DNA of 40,406 nt from Phycisphaerales bacterium (GCA_028291615.1 JAQGHM010000013.1:1-40406), one strand, 5' to 3'. Shown: positions 16,280-24,025, counted from the first letter of the stretch. Notes: generated from the letters alone by a model not told the origin. A program made the numbers and translations.

Positions 16280-18127
16280 ATGGGCACCCGCCTGACCCGC
16301 CTCGCCGCATTGTTCGTCTTTCTCCTCGCCCTGACCGCGCGCTCGGCGACGCCCGCCCCCACGCCGCAAAAAGAACCCCTCCCCAAATACGTCAAAGGCG
16401 AGCTCACCGAGATCCTCGACACCGTCAAATCCAAAGGCGACTACACCGCCGCCGCGGCCGCCGCCGACGCCTGCTTCGACCGCGTCCTCCTCACCATCCC
16501 CGCCACGCAAACCGACGTCCTCCGCCAGGCCGACGGCGTCCGCCGCATGATCCACCAGCTCTCCAAGATGTCCGATGAAGATGCCCGCGCGCAAATGCTC
16601 TCCTTCCTCCGCGCCAACGAAGAGCTCGCCCAGGCCGTTGCCTTCCTCATCCCCGCCGACGCCGGCAAAGATGAATACGCCCTCCTCGACAAGCTCCGCA
16701 AAGAGCGCCCCAAGCAGGTCGTCGCCTACGCCAACCTCGCTGCCGCCATCTGCGCCGTCCACGCCAAACCCTTCGAGCGCCACACCAACGAGAATACCTC
16801 CAAGGCCGCCGACCCCATCGCCATTTTCGACTACTACATCGCCAACGAAAAGCAGATGTTCTTCGGCGTAAAAAACGTCCCCGCCGAGCTCCTCGCCTGG
16901 GTCGTCGATACCACCGCCAGCATCGAAGAGATGCAGTGGGCCCTGAACAAATACGCCGGCGACCCCGCCGTCGGCGCACGCTTCTTCGACATCAAGTACG
17001 ACTACGCCGCCTTCAAAACCGGCGCACCCAAGAAGCTCACCCAGGAAGGCTTCAACCTCCAGAACATCGTCAAATACGGCGGCGTCTGCGCCGACCAGGC
17101 CTACTTCGCCATGACCGTCGGCAAATCGATCGGCGTCCCCACCGCCTACGCCACCGGCGCTGCCGGCGAGGCCGGGCACGCCTGGGTCGGCTTCCTTCAG
17201 GCCCGTCGCGGCCAGGGCTGGTGGAACTTCAATGAGGGACGCTATGAGGCCTACCAGGGCGTCGTCGGCAATGTGCAAGACCCGCTCACCCGCAAGCGCA
17301 TCCCCGACGCCTACGTCTCCCTCCTCGCCGAACTGATCGGCACCAAGCCCGCCGACCGCCAAGCCGCCCGCGCCCTCGAAGACTCCGCCCTCCGCCTCCT
17401 AGAAATCCCCGCCGGCGACGTCCCCACCATCGTCACCGACCAATACACCAATGCTGTCGTCGGCATCCTCCCCAAGCCCCGCAGCCCCGGCGTAGTAGCC
17501 GCCTTAGACCGCCTCGAACTTGCCGTCAAATCCGCCCCCGGCGACCGCTACCCCTGGCTGGACGTCGCCAAACTCGCCGCCGACGGCAAGCTCAACATCG
17601 AGCAGAAGCGTAAGTGGTCCGACAACCTCCAGCGCGTCTGCGGCGCAAAATATCCCGACTTCACGCTAGCCGTCTTAGACCCCATGATCCGCAGCATGGA
17701 CAGCGACAAGGAACAATACCGCCTCTGGGAAGCAGTCCTCCCCCTCTTCAAAACCCGCGGCGACCTCACCGCCTCCATCAAAACCACCCAGGCGCAACTC
17801 CTGGAAAAACAAAACCAAACCGAACAAGCCGGCGTCATCTACATGGAAATCATCCAGAAATACGCCGACGCCGGCCCCTTCGTCCTCCCCGCCCTGCAAA
17901 AAGCCGAAGACGCACTAGTCGCCCTCAAGCGCAACCAAAACGTCCCCCAGCTCTACGCCATAGCCTGGGCCGCCACCAAACCCCCAAGAAGCACCTCCCC
18001 AGACATCGCTGCCCAAAGCAACTGGTCCAAAATCGGCAAGCTCCTCGAAAAGAAACTAGAAGCCGCAGGCAAAACCGAAGAAGCAGAACGCATCAAGCGC
18101 GACATGCAATCCAAAGTCAGCGGCTAA
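16280..18127 (+). CDS. Exported transglutaminase-like protein with helical repeats
   Basis: A 615-residue protein with a signal peptide (LTRLAALFVFLLALTARSA). The start, ATG 16280, follows an AAAAGGAT site. About residues 255-320 look like a transglutaminase-like cysteine-protease core: GGVCADQAYFAMTVGKSIG with Cys270, then AGHAWVGFLQ with His300, and a WWNFNEGRYE strand that could carry the acidic residue. The rest is helical and may be TPR-like (about 30-240 and 330-600: SDNLQRVCGAKYPDFTLAV, IKTTQAQLLEKQNQTEQAGVIYMEII). This overall plan is common in planctomycete exported proteins of unknown role. It probably acts in the periplasm as a peptidase or crosslinking enzyme; this is inference from the Cys-His pattern. 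Confidence 0.78.
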   Translation: MGTRLTRLAALFVFLLALTARSATPAPTPQKEPLPKYVKGELTEILDTVKSKGDYTAAAAAADACFDRVLLTIPATQTDVLRQADGVRRMIHQLSKMSDEDARAQMLSFLRANEELAQAVAFLIPADAGKDEYALLDKLRKERPKQVVAYANLAAAICAVHAKPFERHTNENTSKAADPIAIFDYYIANEKQMFFGVKNVPAELLAWVVDTTASIEEMQWALNKYAGDPAVGARFFDIKYDYAAFKTGAPKKLTQEGFNLQNIVKYGGVCADQAYFAMTVGKSIGVPTAYATGAAGEAGHAWVGFLQARRGQGWWNFNEGRYEAYQGVVGNVQDPLTRKRIPDAYVSLLAELIGTKPADRQAARALEDSALRLLEIPAGDVPTIVTDQYTNAVVGILPKPRSPGVVAALDRLELAVKSAPGDRYPWLDVAKLAADGKLNIEQKRKWSDNLQRVCGAKYPDFTLAVLDPMIRSMDSDKEQYRLWEAVLPLFKTRGDLTASIKTTQAQLLEKQNQTEQAGVIYMEIIQKYADAGPFVLPALQKAEDALVALKRNQNVPQLYAIAWAATKPPRSTSPDIAAQSNWSKIGKLLEKKLEAAGKTEEAERIKRDMQSKVSG

Positions 18128-18159
18128 CCCCAACCCCTAAGCCCCCAGTGCTCGAAAAT

Positions 18160-18193
18160 GAACCCCGCAGTCGCTTGCGGTTTCGCGGTTCAG
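18160..18193 (+). terminator. Possible terminator after the transglutaminase-like gene
   Basis: GAACC-CCGCA-GTCGCT-TGCGG-TTTCGC-GGTTC can fold as a nested hairpin (inner 5-bp CCGCA/TGCGG, outer 5-bp GAACC/GGTTC with a bulge). It lies 33 bases past the stop. There is no clear T run afterwards, so support is weak. Confidence 0.3.
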
Positions 18194-18239
18194 CAAGCGC
18201 CAAATCCCAAAAAAACCTAACAAAACCCAAATATTACAA

Positions 18240-18268
18240 TTGCCGCCACATCCCCGCATGGCTATACT
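18240..18268 (+). promoter_or_regulatory. Sigma-70-type promoter of the left 11-base-repeat RNA
   Basis: TTGCCG (18240-18245) and TATACT (18263-18268) are separated by exactly 17 bases, the ideal spacing. Transcription would begin about 18275, some 13 bases before the conserved head box of the repeat locus. The matching right-hand locus also has a TATACT -10 box at the same relative place. Confidence 0.7.
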
Positions 18269-18287
18269 CACTGAATTCGTGCGCTCA

Positions 18288-18495
18288 TTGAAAACCGAAT
18301 ATAGAATCAATCAAGGGCCCGCACGGGACCCTCTCAGGACCCCCCAAGGACCTTTCCCGGACCCAAAAAGGACCCCCTTAGGGACCCGCTTTGGACCCGC
18401 TCCGGACCCTCAAAGGACCTCACTTCAAGACACCTTTAGAACCAGAAGTAAAGGCCAAATAATCACTTAGATCTACACCTCAAGTTGTTTTTCAT
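18288..18495 (+). ncRNA. Putative small RNA with ten 11-base GGACCC repeats, copy 1
   Basis: The unit begins with the head box TTGAAAACCGAATA (18288-18301). Ten units follow, starting with GGNCC at 18316, 18326, 18337, 18348, 18359, 18370, 18382, 18393, 18404 and 18415. The step is 11 bases, with one step of 10 and one of 12. Degenerate units follow, then the tail box AAATAATCACTTA (18457-18469) and a T-rich end near 18486-18492. The second copy at 38540-38758 shares head, array and tail, and its spacers match unit by unit (AAAAA in unit 5, CTTA in unit 6, TTT in unit 7, TCC in unit 8, AAA in unit 9). Reading frames are not kept between copies, because 11 is not a multiple of three and the 12-base steps fall in different places. 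A sigma-70 promoter precedes it. It could instead be the leader of kdsB, whose start is 113 bases downstream, or a DNA iteron array. Confidence 0.65.
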
Positions 18496-18607
18496 CCCCA
18501 CGCCTAGATTTTCAAAGTGATCGCTACCAAATTTGACAGGATTTCCCTCAGCCCGTAAATTCGCTCCGCAGTTTGAAGCTGACCTTCTTCGATCACTGAG
18601 GATCACT

Positions 18608-19345
18608 TTGGCTGCGACGGTCGTCATCCCCGCCCGCTTTGGTTCAACTCGTTTCCCAGCCAAAATTCTCGCCGCTACCACCGGAAAACCACTGGTCCAA
18701 CACGTGGTTGACCAAGTGCGTAAGTGCCGTCGTGTACAAGAGGTTATCGTTGCAACGGACGACGCGCGCATCGTCGCCGCGCTTAAGCCATTTGGAACTC
18801 GCTGCGTCATTACCGACCCAGGTCATCCGTCGGGCACTGATCGGATCGCCGAGGTCGCTGCTGGATTGGACGCTGGACTGATTGTTAATGTTCAGGGTGA
18901 CGAACCGGAAATAGAACCTTCCATCATCGATGGGCTCATTCATCAAATCGAAGATGAAGGCTTTAACGGCTATGGGATGTGGACGGTGGCCACGCCGATT
19001 CAACCGCCCGCCGATCCGGCTAACCCGAACTTGGTAAAGGTCGTCTTCAGTCGCGAATCGCGCGCGCTCTATTTCTCGCGATCACCGATTCCATATGTTA
19101 GGGATCGGAACAGCAGCACGGACGTGACGTATTATTTGCACGTGGGGATTTACGCTTATCGACGGGACGTGCTCCTCAGATTGGCGGGATGGAAGCCGAC
19201 GCCGTGCGAAATTGCTGAGAAGTTGGAGCAGTTGCGCGCGCTGGAGCACGACATTGCCATCGGCGTGCTCGTAGTAGATCGCGCCACCAACGGAATCGAT
19301 ACGCCCGAACAGTACGAAGAATTCGTGAAAAGGAGAAGGCAGTAA
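18608..19345 (+). CDS. kdsB: 3-deoxy-manno-octulosonate cytidylyltransferase
   Basis: Activates Kdo with CTP to CMP-Kdo, the donor used by WaaA for lipopolysaccharide. The 245-residue protein opens with the nucleotide-binding motif VVIPARFGSTRFPAKILA, followed by EVIVATDD, DPGHPSGTDRIAEVA and NVQGDEPEI (metal and CTP site), and later FSRSPIPY and YYLHVGIYAYRRDVL. The start is TTG 18608, six bases after a TGAGG site; this gives the family length and puts the motif at the N-terminus as usual. An in-frame TTG at 18533 would add 25 unusual residues. pyrG, which makes its CTP substrate, is 73 bases downstream. The gene is less C-biased at third positions than pyrG. Confidence 0.93.
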   Translation: MAATVVIPARFGSTRFPAKILAATTGKPLVQHVVDQVRKCRRVQEVIVATDDARIVAALKPFGTRCVITDPGHPSGTDRIAEVAAGLDAGLIVNVQGDEPEIEPSIIDGLIHQIEDEGFNGYGMWTVATPIQPPADPANPNLVKVVFSRESRALYFSRSPIPYVRDRNSSTDVTYYLHVGIYAYRRDVLLRLAGWKPTPCEIAEKLEQLRALEHDIAIGVLVVDRATNGIDTPEQYEEFVKRRRQ

Positions 19346-19353
19346 GCAGCGGT

Positions 19354-19410
19354 CAGTAGGCAGGAAAGAACCTCTCTTTTCTGCCTACCGCCTACTGCCT
19401 ACCGCCTACT
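19354..19410. repeat. Hairpin plus 14-base tandem repeat between kdsB and pyrG
   Basis: GTAGGCAGGAAAGA (19356-19369) pairs along 14 positions, with one G-U pair, to TCTTTTCTGCCTAC (19375-19388) around a 5-base loop. The right arm continues into two exact copies of CTGCCTACCGCCTA (19381-19394 and 19395-19408). The array ends 9 bases before the pyrG ATG, which itself lacks a Shine-Dalgarno site. It may be a dispersed repeat and may also attenuate or insulate pyrG. Confidence 0.65.
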
Positions 19411-19418
19411 GAAAAAAA

Positions 19419-21179
19419 ATGAGCAACGAAGAATTACTCGCAAAGATCGGGCAGTCCACGGAAGAGACCGAGTTCTACACCCCCATGCCCAACGGCTACC
19501 GCCCCGGCCATCACAAGTACGTGATCGTCGTCGGCACCGTCATGTCCGGCCTGGGCAAGGGGATCTTCTCCTCCTCGCTCGCCAAGCTCTGCCAGGACAA
19601 AGGCCTCCGCGTCGCCCCAATCAAGATGGAGGGGTACTACAACATCGATTCCGGCACGCTCAACCCCTACCGCCACGGCGAGGTCTTCGTCCTCGACGAC
19701 GGCATGGAAACCGACATGGACTTGGGCACCTACGAGCGCCTGCTCGACCAGGACCTCTCAGCCGCCAACTTCACCACCAACGGCCAGATCTTCCGCGAGG
19801 TCCTCCGCAAAGAACGCGAAGGCGAATATCTCGGCCGCGACGTCCAGACCATCCCCCACGTCACCGGCGAGATCAAGCTCCGTCTGCGTGAACTGGCCGC
19901 CAAATCCAAAGCCGACGTCGTCTTCGTCGAAGTCGGCGGCACCGTAGGCGACCTCGAAAACTCCAACTATCTCGAAGCCTGCCGCCAACTCGCCTATGAA
20001 GAAGGCGAAGGCTCAGTCATCTTCGTCGCCCTGACCTACGTCCTCGAGCCCGGCGCGCTGGGCGAGCAGAAATCCAAGGCCGCCCAGCTCGGCATCAAGC
20101 GCCTGATGGAAGTCGGCATCATGCCCCACATCATCGCCTGTCGCGCCAGCAACCCGATCAAGGAAAAGGTCCGCGAGAAGATCTCGATGTACACCAACGT
20201 GCCGATGAAGCGCGTCTTCTCCATGCACGACGTCTCCAGCATCTACATGATCCCCGAGGCCATGCGCGAGGCCGGCATCGACCGCGAAGTGCTGACCATG
20301 CTCGACCTCCACGACCGCGTGAACCAGAAGATCGAAGACGTCAACCTCAAGAAGTGGCGCTGGTTTACCGACCACATCGGCCGCAGCAAGAAGCAGGTCA
20401 CCCTCGCCGTCACCGGCAAGTACACCGCCCTCCGCGACGCCTACGCCTCGATCATCAAGGCCGGCGAACACTGCGGCGCCCACCTCGGCGTCGACGTCCA
20501 GTTCAAGTGGATGGACACGACCGACATCAACGCCGAAAACGTCGCCCGCGAGCTCGCCGGCTGCCAGGGCATCATCGTCCCCGGCGGCTTCGGCGTCCGC
20601 GGCACCGAGGGCAAGATCGACTGCATCCGCTACGCCCGCGAAAACCACGTCCCCTACCTCGGCCTCTGCCTCGGCTTCCAGATGGCTGTCATCGAGTACG
20701 CCCGCAACGTCTGCGGCATCCCCGACGCCAACTCCACCGAGTTCGACAAGAAGTGTAAAAACTGCGTGATCGAGATCCTGGAAGAGCAGAAGAAAATCGA
20801 AGGCCTCGGCGGCAACATGCGCCTCGGCGGCAAGGAAGTAGACATCAAGCCCGGCACGCTAGCCGCCAGGCTATACGACAACGCGAGGCGCATCCGCCTG
20901 CGATTCCGCCACCGCTACGAGGTCGACCCCCGCTTCATCCCCACATTAGAACAACACGGCCTGATCTTCTCCGGCAAGCACCCCACCCAGCCGATCATGC
21001 AGGTCTTGGAACTCCCGCAGGACGTCCACCCCTTCTTCCTCGGCACGCAGGCCCACCCCGAGCTGACCAGCCGCCCCCTGCGCCCCAGCCCCTTCTTCAT
21101 GGGCCTGATCTCCGCAGCCATGGAACACGTGAAAGGCGAACACGCCAAAGGCATCAAGCGCCAACCTCAGACGGTGTAA
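19419..21179 (+). CDS. pyrG: CTP synthase (divergent N-terminal domain)
   Basis: Converts UTP and glutamine to CTP; the last step of pyrimidine nucleotide synthesis. It has 586 residues, 40 more than E. coli PyrG, with an N-terminal extension of about 30 residues before KYVIVVGTVMSGLGKG. The synthetase half keeps the P-loop (SGLGKG), HGEVFV, DDGMETDMDLGTYER with the metal-binding Asp, and VEVGGTVGDLE. However, the normally near-invariant KLDPYxNxDPGTMSP reads KMEGYYNIDSGTLNP, and TGGVVSSLGKG reads VGTVMSGLGKG. The glutaminase half is ordinary: VPGGFGVRG, the nucleophile in GLCLGFQM and the AHPE pair. An extra loop is seen around EILEEQKKIEGLGGNMRLG. The start ATG has only an A-run upstream. 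Supplying CTP for kdsB fits the neighbourhood. Confidence 0.93.
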   Translation: MSNEELLAKIGQSTEETEFYTPMPNGYRPGHHKYVIVVGTVMSGLGKGIFSSSLAKLCQDKGLRVAPIKMEGYYNIDSGTLNPYRHGEVFVLDDGMETDMDLGTYERLLDQDLSAANFTTNGQIFREVLRKEREGEYLGRDVQTIPHVTGEIKLRLRELAAKSKADVVFVEVGGTVGDLENSNYLEACRQLAYEEGEGSVIFVALTYVLEPGALGEQKSKAAQLGIKRLMEVGIMPHIIACRASNPIKEKVREKISMYTNVPMKRVFSMHDVSSIYMIPEAMREAGIDREVLTMLDLHDRVNQKIEDVNLKKWRWFTDHIGRSKKQVTLAVTGKYTALRDAYASIIKAGEHCGAHLGVDVQFKWMDTTDINAENVARELAGCQGIIVPGGFGVRGTEGKIDCIRYARENHVPYLGLCLGFQMAVIEYARNVCGIPDANSTEFDKKCKNCVIEILEEQKKIEGLGGNMRLGGKEVDIKPGTLAARLYDNARRIRLRFRHRYEVDPRFIPTLEQHGLIFSGKHPTQPIMQVLELPQDVHPFFLGTQAHPELTSRPLRPSPFFMGLISAAMEHVKGEHAKGIKRQPQTV

Positions 21180-21208
21180 TGTGAAGCCGGTCGACTGAAG
21201 CGCGCCTT

Positions 21209-21799
21209 CTAATCGCGAGCCAGTTCGTGGATGCGGCGCTCGATCGGCGGGCCCCACCAGAGGTTGACGCGGAAATTATGCAGTTCCTCGATGGCTTCCG
21301 CGGCGGGCATGCCGCTGGAAACCCGATAGGCGGCAACCGCCAGTCCCGTGCGATCGCGGCCCTGGCGGCAATGAACGAACACCGGCTTGGGGTTGTCGCG
21401 AATGGCGGCCAGGAGCGCGACCGTGTCAACCTGGTTGGCATGCCAGCCGGAAATCGGAAGGGAGACGTAACGAACGCCAGGCGGAAGAACCGGCGTCAAA
21501 TCGTGCTCTTCAAGATCGATCACGGTCCGGACGCCCATCTCCGCGAGCATGGCGAACCCCGCCGGCGTAGGCCGCGCGCCGCGCCAGAGGTCGGCGGAGA
21601 TGAACCCGAAATTCTCGATTCCAGGAACATACCCATCCAGCGGCCGCTGGGGCCGGGCGTCGGCTGGGACGATGACGGCGGGAAGGACCGGGCGCGTGAC
21701 TGCGGCGGTCGTCGTCGTTGTCGTCGGCGCAGGACGCGTCGCGCACCCGCACGCGAAAACGGCGGCGAGGGAAAGCAGCGGTTTAACAAAACGACCCAT
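21209..21799 (-). CDS. Lipoprotein dual-specificity/tyrosine-type phosphatase
   Basis: A 196-residue predicted lipoprotein phosphatase. The N-terminus (VKPLLSLAAVFACGC) is a short lipoprotein signal with Cys at 17 or 19. A Thr-rich linker follows (TTTTTTAAV). The phosphatase domain (about 58-190) has the P-loop HCRQGRDRTG, with nucleophile Cys144 and Arg150, and the preceding SADLWRGARPTPAGFAML and VIDLEEHD, typical of the plant- and fungi-type atypical DSP group (Siw14/DSPn-like). A role on inositol pyrophosphates is known for some relatives but cannot be claimed here. It converges on pyrG with 29 bases between the stops. An envelope location is unusual for a phosphatase of this type. Confidence 0.85.
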   Translation of the reverse strand: MGRFVKPLLSLAAVFACGCATRPAPTTTTTTAAVTRPVLPAVIVPADARPQRPLDGYVPGIENFGFISADLWRGARPTPAGFAMLAEMGVRTVIDLEEHDLTPVLPPGVRYVSLPISGWHANQVDTVALLAAIRDNPKPVFVHCRQGRDRTGLAVAAYRVSSGMPAAEAIEELHNFRVNLWWGPPIERRIHELARD

Positions 21800-21922
21800 C
21801 GAAAACCCTCAGTTAGGACACAATTAGCTGGCGCGAACTTCACAGACAATAATCCATTCCCGGCAACCGTTGTATCCTCGGTTGGAAATTCCACATCTAC
21901 TTTTTTCAAACGAGGAGTCCGC

Positions 21923-22342
21923 ATGCTCACACGCCGTAACGCATTTGTCGCTTTGTTCGCCGCTTTTCTGCTCATGGCCGGCCTGGCCCCCGCGGCCCGC
22001 GCGGCGGACGACGCCACCGGCACCTGGAAGTGGTCCACCCCCGGTCGCAACGGCGGGGCGGCGCGCGAGGCGACCCTCAAGCTCAAGCAGGACGGCGAAA
22101 AGCTGACCGGCACGATCGCCATGGGCGGCGGCGCCAACGCCCCCGCCGAAACCGAGATCACCGACGGCAAGATCAAGGACGGCGAGTTGTCGTTCAAGGT
22201 CACGCGCAAGCGCCAGAACAACGAGATCGTCTCGAACTACACCGGCAAGCTCGCCGGTGACTCGATCAAGGGCAAGGTCGAGACCAACGTCAACGGCACG
22301 CCGCGGTCGAATGAATTCGAAGCCAAGCGCGCCAAGGAATAA
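21923..22342 (+). CDS. Small secreted protein (139 aa), unknown function
   Basis: Starts MLTRRNAFVALFAAFLLMAG with signal peptide cleavage likely after APAARA. The ATG follows a CGAGGAG site with good spacing. The mature part is one beta-rich domain of about 110 residues: ATGTWKWSTPGRNGGAAREA, LKLKQDGEKLTGTIAMGG, ITDGKIKDGELSFKVTR, YTGKLAGDSIKGKVE. The alternating KLTG and SIKGK turns suggest a lipocalin-like or beta-sandwich fold, with the common planctomycete phrase GTW at its start. No catalytic motif is seen. It stands divergent from the phosphatase lipoprotein, with 123 bases between the starts, and 62 bases before the methyltransferase gene. Confidence 0.8.
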   Translation: MLTRRNAFVALFAAFLLMAGLAPAARAADDATGTWKWSTPGRNGGAAREATLKLKQDGEKLTGTIAMGGGANAPAETEITDGKIKDGELSFKVTRKRQNNEIVSNYTGKLAGDSIKGKVETNVNGTPRSNEFEAKRAKE

Positions 22343-22404
22343 GGCTCCCGCTCGACGCCGGCCGTCGTTCCGCTAGGATCGGGTCCTCTCATGGAGGATC
22401 GCGG

Positions 22405-23442
22405 ATGGCGGATCGACCAGACGGCCAACGAGCGAAGTCCCTGCCAACAGCCCGCCGGGTCCTGGATATCGCCTCGGGTTACGAGCCCGCGCTGATCCTG
22501 GAGTCGGCGGTGCGCCTTGTGGTGTTCGACGCGCTCGATGCCCGCCCGCTGACGCTGGCGGAGGTCGTCGAGCGGACGAAGACCTCCACGCGGGGAATGC
22601 GCGCGCTGCTCGACGCGCTGGTGGGGATGGACCTGTTGGAACGCGACGGCAATCGGTACGCGCTGACCGACGAGAGTGCGGCGTACCTCGTCAGCACGTC
22701 GCCGACCTACCAGGGGTACATGTGCAAGCACGTCAGCCGCCACCTGCTGCCGCGGTGGCTGCGCCTGACCGAGGTCGTGCGCAGCGGCCGGCCAGAGCAG
22801 GGGGTGAACGAGCAGGCGGACGGCGGGGCGTACTTCCGCGAATTCGTCGAAGACATCTTCCCGATGAGTTACGAGGCCGCCTGCGCCTTGGCGGATGAAC
22901 TGGGCGTAGCCGATGCCCGCGAGCGCGTGAGCGTGCTGGATCTGGCGGCGGGGTCCGGAGTCTGGAGCATCGCACTGGCGGAGGCGTCGCCGCGCGTGCG
23001 CGTGACGGCGGTGGACTGGCCCGCGGTGCTGCCGGTAACCCGGCGAATCGCCGCGCGTCACGGCGTCGCCGATCGATTCGACTTCGTCGAAGGGAACCTG
23101 CTGGAGACGGATTTCGGTCATGGCCACCAGATCGCCACGCTAGGCCACATCCTCCACAGCGAAGGTGCCCAGCGCAGCCAGCAACTCATTCGAAAAACCT
23201 TCGACGCCCTCGCCCCCGGCGGCACCATCGTCATCGCCGAGTTCATCGTCGACGAAGATCGCACCGGCCCCCCCGGCGCCCTGATCTTCGCCGTCACCAT
23301 GCTAGTAAACACCGACGCCGGCGACACCTTCACCTACAGCCAAATGGCCCAATGGCTCCAAGACGCCGGCTTCCAGGACATCCGCGAACTAGACGCCCCC
23401 GGCCCCGCCCCCCTGATCTTGGCGACCAAACCGACCGTCTAG
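22405..23442 (+). CDS. S-adenosylmethionine-dependent O-methyltransferase-like protein
   Basis: A 345-residue class I methyltransferase. Residues about 15-100 form the winged-helix dimerisation domain typical of small-molecule O-methyltransferases (ILESAVRLVVFDALDARPLTLAEVVERT, RGMRALLDALVGMDLLERDG). The SAM site is VLDLAAGSGVWSIALAEASP at about 174-193, then VTAVDWPAVL and the post-motifs LGHILHSEG, LAPGGTIVIAEFIVD. The catalytic His expected in plant-type enzymes is not obviously placed, so substrate and reaction are unclear. A GGAGG site seven bases upstream of the ATG supports the start. The first two thirds favour G-ended codons and the last third C-ended ones, an odd switch. A hairpin follows the stop. 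Confidence 0.85.
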   Translation: MADRPDGQRAKSLPTARRVLDIASGYEPALILESAVRLVVFDALDARPLTLAEVVERTKTSTRGMRALLDALVGMDLLERDGNRYALTDESAAYLVSTSPTYQGYMCKHVSRHLLPRWLRLTEVVRSGRPEQGVNEQADGGAYFREFVEDIFPMSYEAACALADELGVADARERVSVLDLAAGSGVWSIALAEASPRVRVTAVDWPAVLPVTRRIAARHGVADRFDFVEGNLLETDFGHGHQIATLGHILHSEGAQRSQQLIRKTFDALAPGGTIVIAEFIVDEDRTGPPGALIFAVTMLVNTDAGDTFTYSQMAQWLQDAGFQDIRELDAPGPAPLILATKPTV

Positions 23443-23467
23443 ATCGAATTTCACGTTGATGAAGCGG

Positions 23468-23489
23468 GCTAGCCGCTTCAGCGGCTAGC
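23468..23489. repeat. Perfect palindrome after the methyltransferase gene
   Basis: GCTAGCCGCT (23468-23477) and AGCGGCTAGC (23480-23489) form a perfect 10-bp stem with a 2-base loop, 25 bases past the stop codon. It may serve as a terminator or be a REP-type dispersed palindrome. No T run follows. Confidence 0.6.
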
Positions 23490-23598
23490 AGTGCTCGGAT
23501 GACCTGAAAATGCTTTAAGGCACCGAACGCCGCCAACGCCACCGTCGCGCTCTAATTAAACGACCGCGATTGTCGCTCCCGAACTACAAGCCCCACCT

Positions 23599-23677
23599 CC
23601 CTCTCCCGCAAGCAAACGCACGCGCGTTTCGCACGCACACATCCCGCTTGTGGGAGAGGGCGCGGGGTGAGGGTCTT
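23599..23677 (+). repeat. CCCTCTCCC/GGGAGAGGG dispersed palindromic element, copy 2
   Basis: The same arms as at 4904-4983 (CCCTCTCCCGCAAGC at 23599-23613 and GCTTGTGGGAGAGGG at 23646-23660) with the same GGGGTGAGGGTCTT flank. The centre differs and has its own small palindrome of alternating CG (about 23616-23638). Confidence 0.75.
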
Positions 23678-24025
23678 CAGCCAGCGCGCCAGTCGGTGTG
23701 ATACTACCACTCGCGCTCCTCACTCACTCAGGGCGTGCTTCGCTGGGAAGCGGATTGCGCGCCGCCCGACGTTGCCACGTTTCGAGGTAGAACAATGAGA
23801 TCGTACATGCCGAGTGGATTGCCAATCGTGCGATGCGGGAGTCAATCAGAGTTCGCTTCTTGCTCCTGCTGTGCGCGTCCCCGAAATGTGTACGCAACGG
23901 AGAAAGAAAAGGGGTCATAAGCGGCGCAGCGGCTTTACTCCGTCGCATGACAATGGGGGGCCATTCGGTCCGTCGGACCCCGAGCGACCCGACGGGCCGC
24001 TGGAGTGGCGGCCCACGTGGCAGAA

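Larger units (their letters stand above)
23443..24025. other. Intergenic region of 583 bases with repeats only
   Basis: No gene is supported. The region contains the palindrome 23468-23489, the dispersed element 23599-23677, and a GGGCCGC/GCGGCCC hairpin (23994-24014) that may end the minus-strand 49-residue gene, without a T run. Open frames on both strands here are compositional: they use rare patterns and have no ribosome-binding site. Confidence 0.5.

Noticed and set aside
16274..17362. A 362-codon minus-strand frame
   Set aside because: Shadow of the transglutaminase-like gene; Gly/Val/Asp-rich and without a domain.
18315..18425. The 11-base array as a CRISPR
   Set aside because: Repeats of 6 bases with 5-6 base spacers are far too short, spacers are conserved between copies, and no cas genes are present.
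18258..18470. Reading the left 11-base array as a short Pro/Arg-rich protein
   Set aside because: The start has no ribosome-binding site, the 11-base period shifts frame at every unit, and the second copy has no equivalent frame.
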